DNA from: Dipteris shenzhenensis
Lineage: Eukaryota; Polypodiophyta; Polypodiopsida; Gleicheniales
Length of the DNA: 64,000 nucleotides
NCBI GenBank assembly: GCA_047967505.1
Contig: CM106539.1
Strand: one strand, 5' to 3'
Both the position numbers and the translations under genes were made by a program. Below, piece after piece: positions 63,478-64,000 of the stretch (position 1 is the first letter of the stretch; every line of letters starts with the position of its first letter). The notes under the pieces were generated by a model. It ran no database searches. It saw only the letters and a program-made list of their open reading frames with translations, and was not told where the DNA came from.

Positions 63478-64000
63478 CTACCTGAGATGTGCGGACAACT
63501 CCACCCTGTATGTGAGAAACCCAAATCTGTAAAATATCCTCCGTGAGGCTCTCCTATGCATAAAAGGCATCCGGAATCCTGACATTGGCAAAGCGTCCTC
63601 TCCGATGAGGCTCAAGAATCTGCAACACCACTGGAAAATGATCTGAAGTGGTAACCCCAGTAGAAATGCAAGTGCCCAATCATCTACATAAAATCTGTCA
63701 ATACGTGCATAAATGGGCATGTGTACTCTCCTGTTCGACCAAGAGTACAGGAGTGACTGTGGCATAACATGAAAGGCATCATCAAGCCAAGTGTCCCTGC
63801 CACTGTACTGAAAGAGAAAGGCATCCCAGGCTGCCCTCTCCAAAGAATGAATTCCACCCTGTCTGCCTCCCTTTTTGTCTGATGGCAACTCAACCATGTT
63901 GAAATCGCCACCAATAATCCAAGAATCTGCAATGGGGGCCCAAGATAGTAACTCCTTCCAAAAGGAGACTCGTTCCCCTCTGTTGTTGGGGGCATACAGA
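63478..64000 (-). pseudogene. L1 ORF2 AP endonuclease, partial
   Basis: From the right edge the minus strand reads LYAPNNRGERVSFWKEL, DSWIIGGDFNMVELPSD and SWSNRRVHMPIYARIDRFYV, the second half of a plant L1 endonuclease. The N-terminal half is outside the window. Frame changes separate it from the reverse transcriptase. Confidence 0.8.

Larger units (their letters stand above)
57815..64000 (-). mobile_element. L1-type LINE, runs off right edge, with insertions
   Basis: The minus-strand 3' end at about 57815-57850 reads TTAATAGAAGTCTCTTTTTTG followed by an A-rich tail, typical of plant L1. Going upstream: the ORF2 C-terminal half (57920-59390), an LTR-like block and unassigned sequence (59.4-61.1 kb), the middle of ORF2 split by a 241-bp repeat (61.15-61.78 kb), reverse transcriptase (61.7-63.15 kb) and endonuclease (63.48-64.0 kb). 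Multiple frame breaks and the two insertions make it dead. Confidence 0.85.

Overview
The window is nuclear DNA from a land plant with a large, repeat-rich genome. The evidence is interrupted exons of a plant mitochondrial enzyme with canonical GT-AG introns (one of about 16.3 kb), Ty1-copia elements primed by initiator-Met tRNA, a hAT transposon, several LINE lineages and a nuclear copy of a plastid 16S rRNA segment. A reverse transcriptase resembling Penelope-like elements and the very long introns favour a non-flowering vascular plant such as a fern. That placement is inference only.

Left part (1-26.4 kb). This is a graveyard of elements: a minus-strand Ty1-copia element running off the left edge (5' LTR 2264-2616), a decayed Ty3-gypsy-like gag (about 3.5-6.5 kb), a dead L1-type reverse transcriptase (6.8-8.05 kb), a tandem duplication of about 0.98 kb period rich in TG microsatellites (10.3-12.0 kb), and a decayed Penelope-like reverse transcriptase (12.17-14.15 kb). 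At 16.4-17.8 kb lie broken fragments of three unrelated host genes, side by side on one strand: a coiled-coil protein, an STP sugar transporter and an Hsp70-12-like protein. A hAT element with exact ends (21986-26427, perfect 8-bp target duplication) follows.

Right part (27.1-64 kb). This is dominated by one host gene on the minus strand, the biotin-carrying alpha subunit of 3-methylcrotonyl-CoA carboxylase (MCCA). Eleven 3' exons covering 494 codons were resolved at splice-site level from 55417 down to 27136. All reading frames join without a break, so the gene looks functional. Its introns are packed with elements: a Ty1-copia with a 1.5-kb leader (31.6-35.7 kb), a second Ty1-copia with two LTRs (40.0-42.85 kb), a LINE inverted by twin priming with plastid 16S DNA at its 5' junction (43.1-48.9 kb), and a nearly intact LINE of the same family (50.95-54.77 kb). 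Upstream of the first visible exon, the next intron holds a dead copia gag, into which a minus-strand L1-type LINE (57.8 kb to the right edge) has inserted. That LINE carries an LTR-like block and a 241-bp SINE-like repeat. The two copia elements, the twin-primed LINE and the near-intact LINE all lie antisense to MCCA.

Most uncertain: the family of the 12-15 kb reverse transcriptase, the agent that collected the gene fragments at 16.4-17.8 kb, and the nature of the 241-bp dispersed repeat. Stretches in which nothing could be recognised are listed as such.
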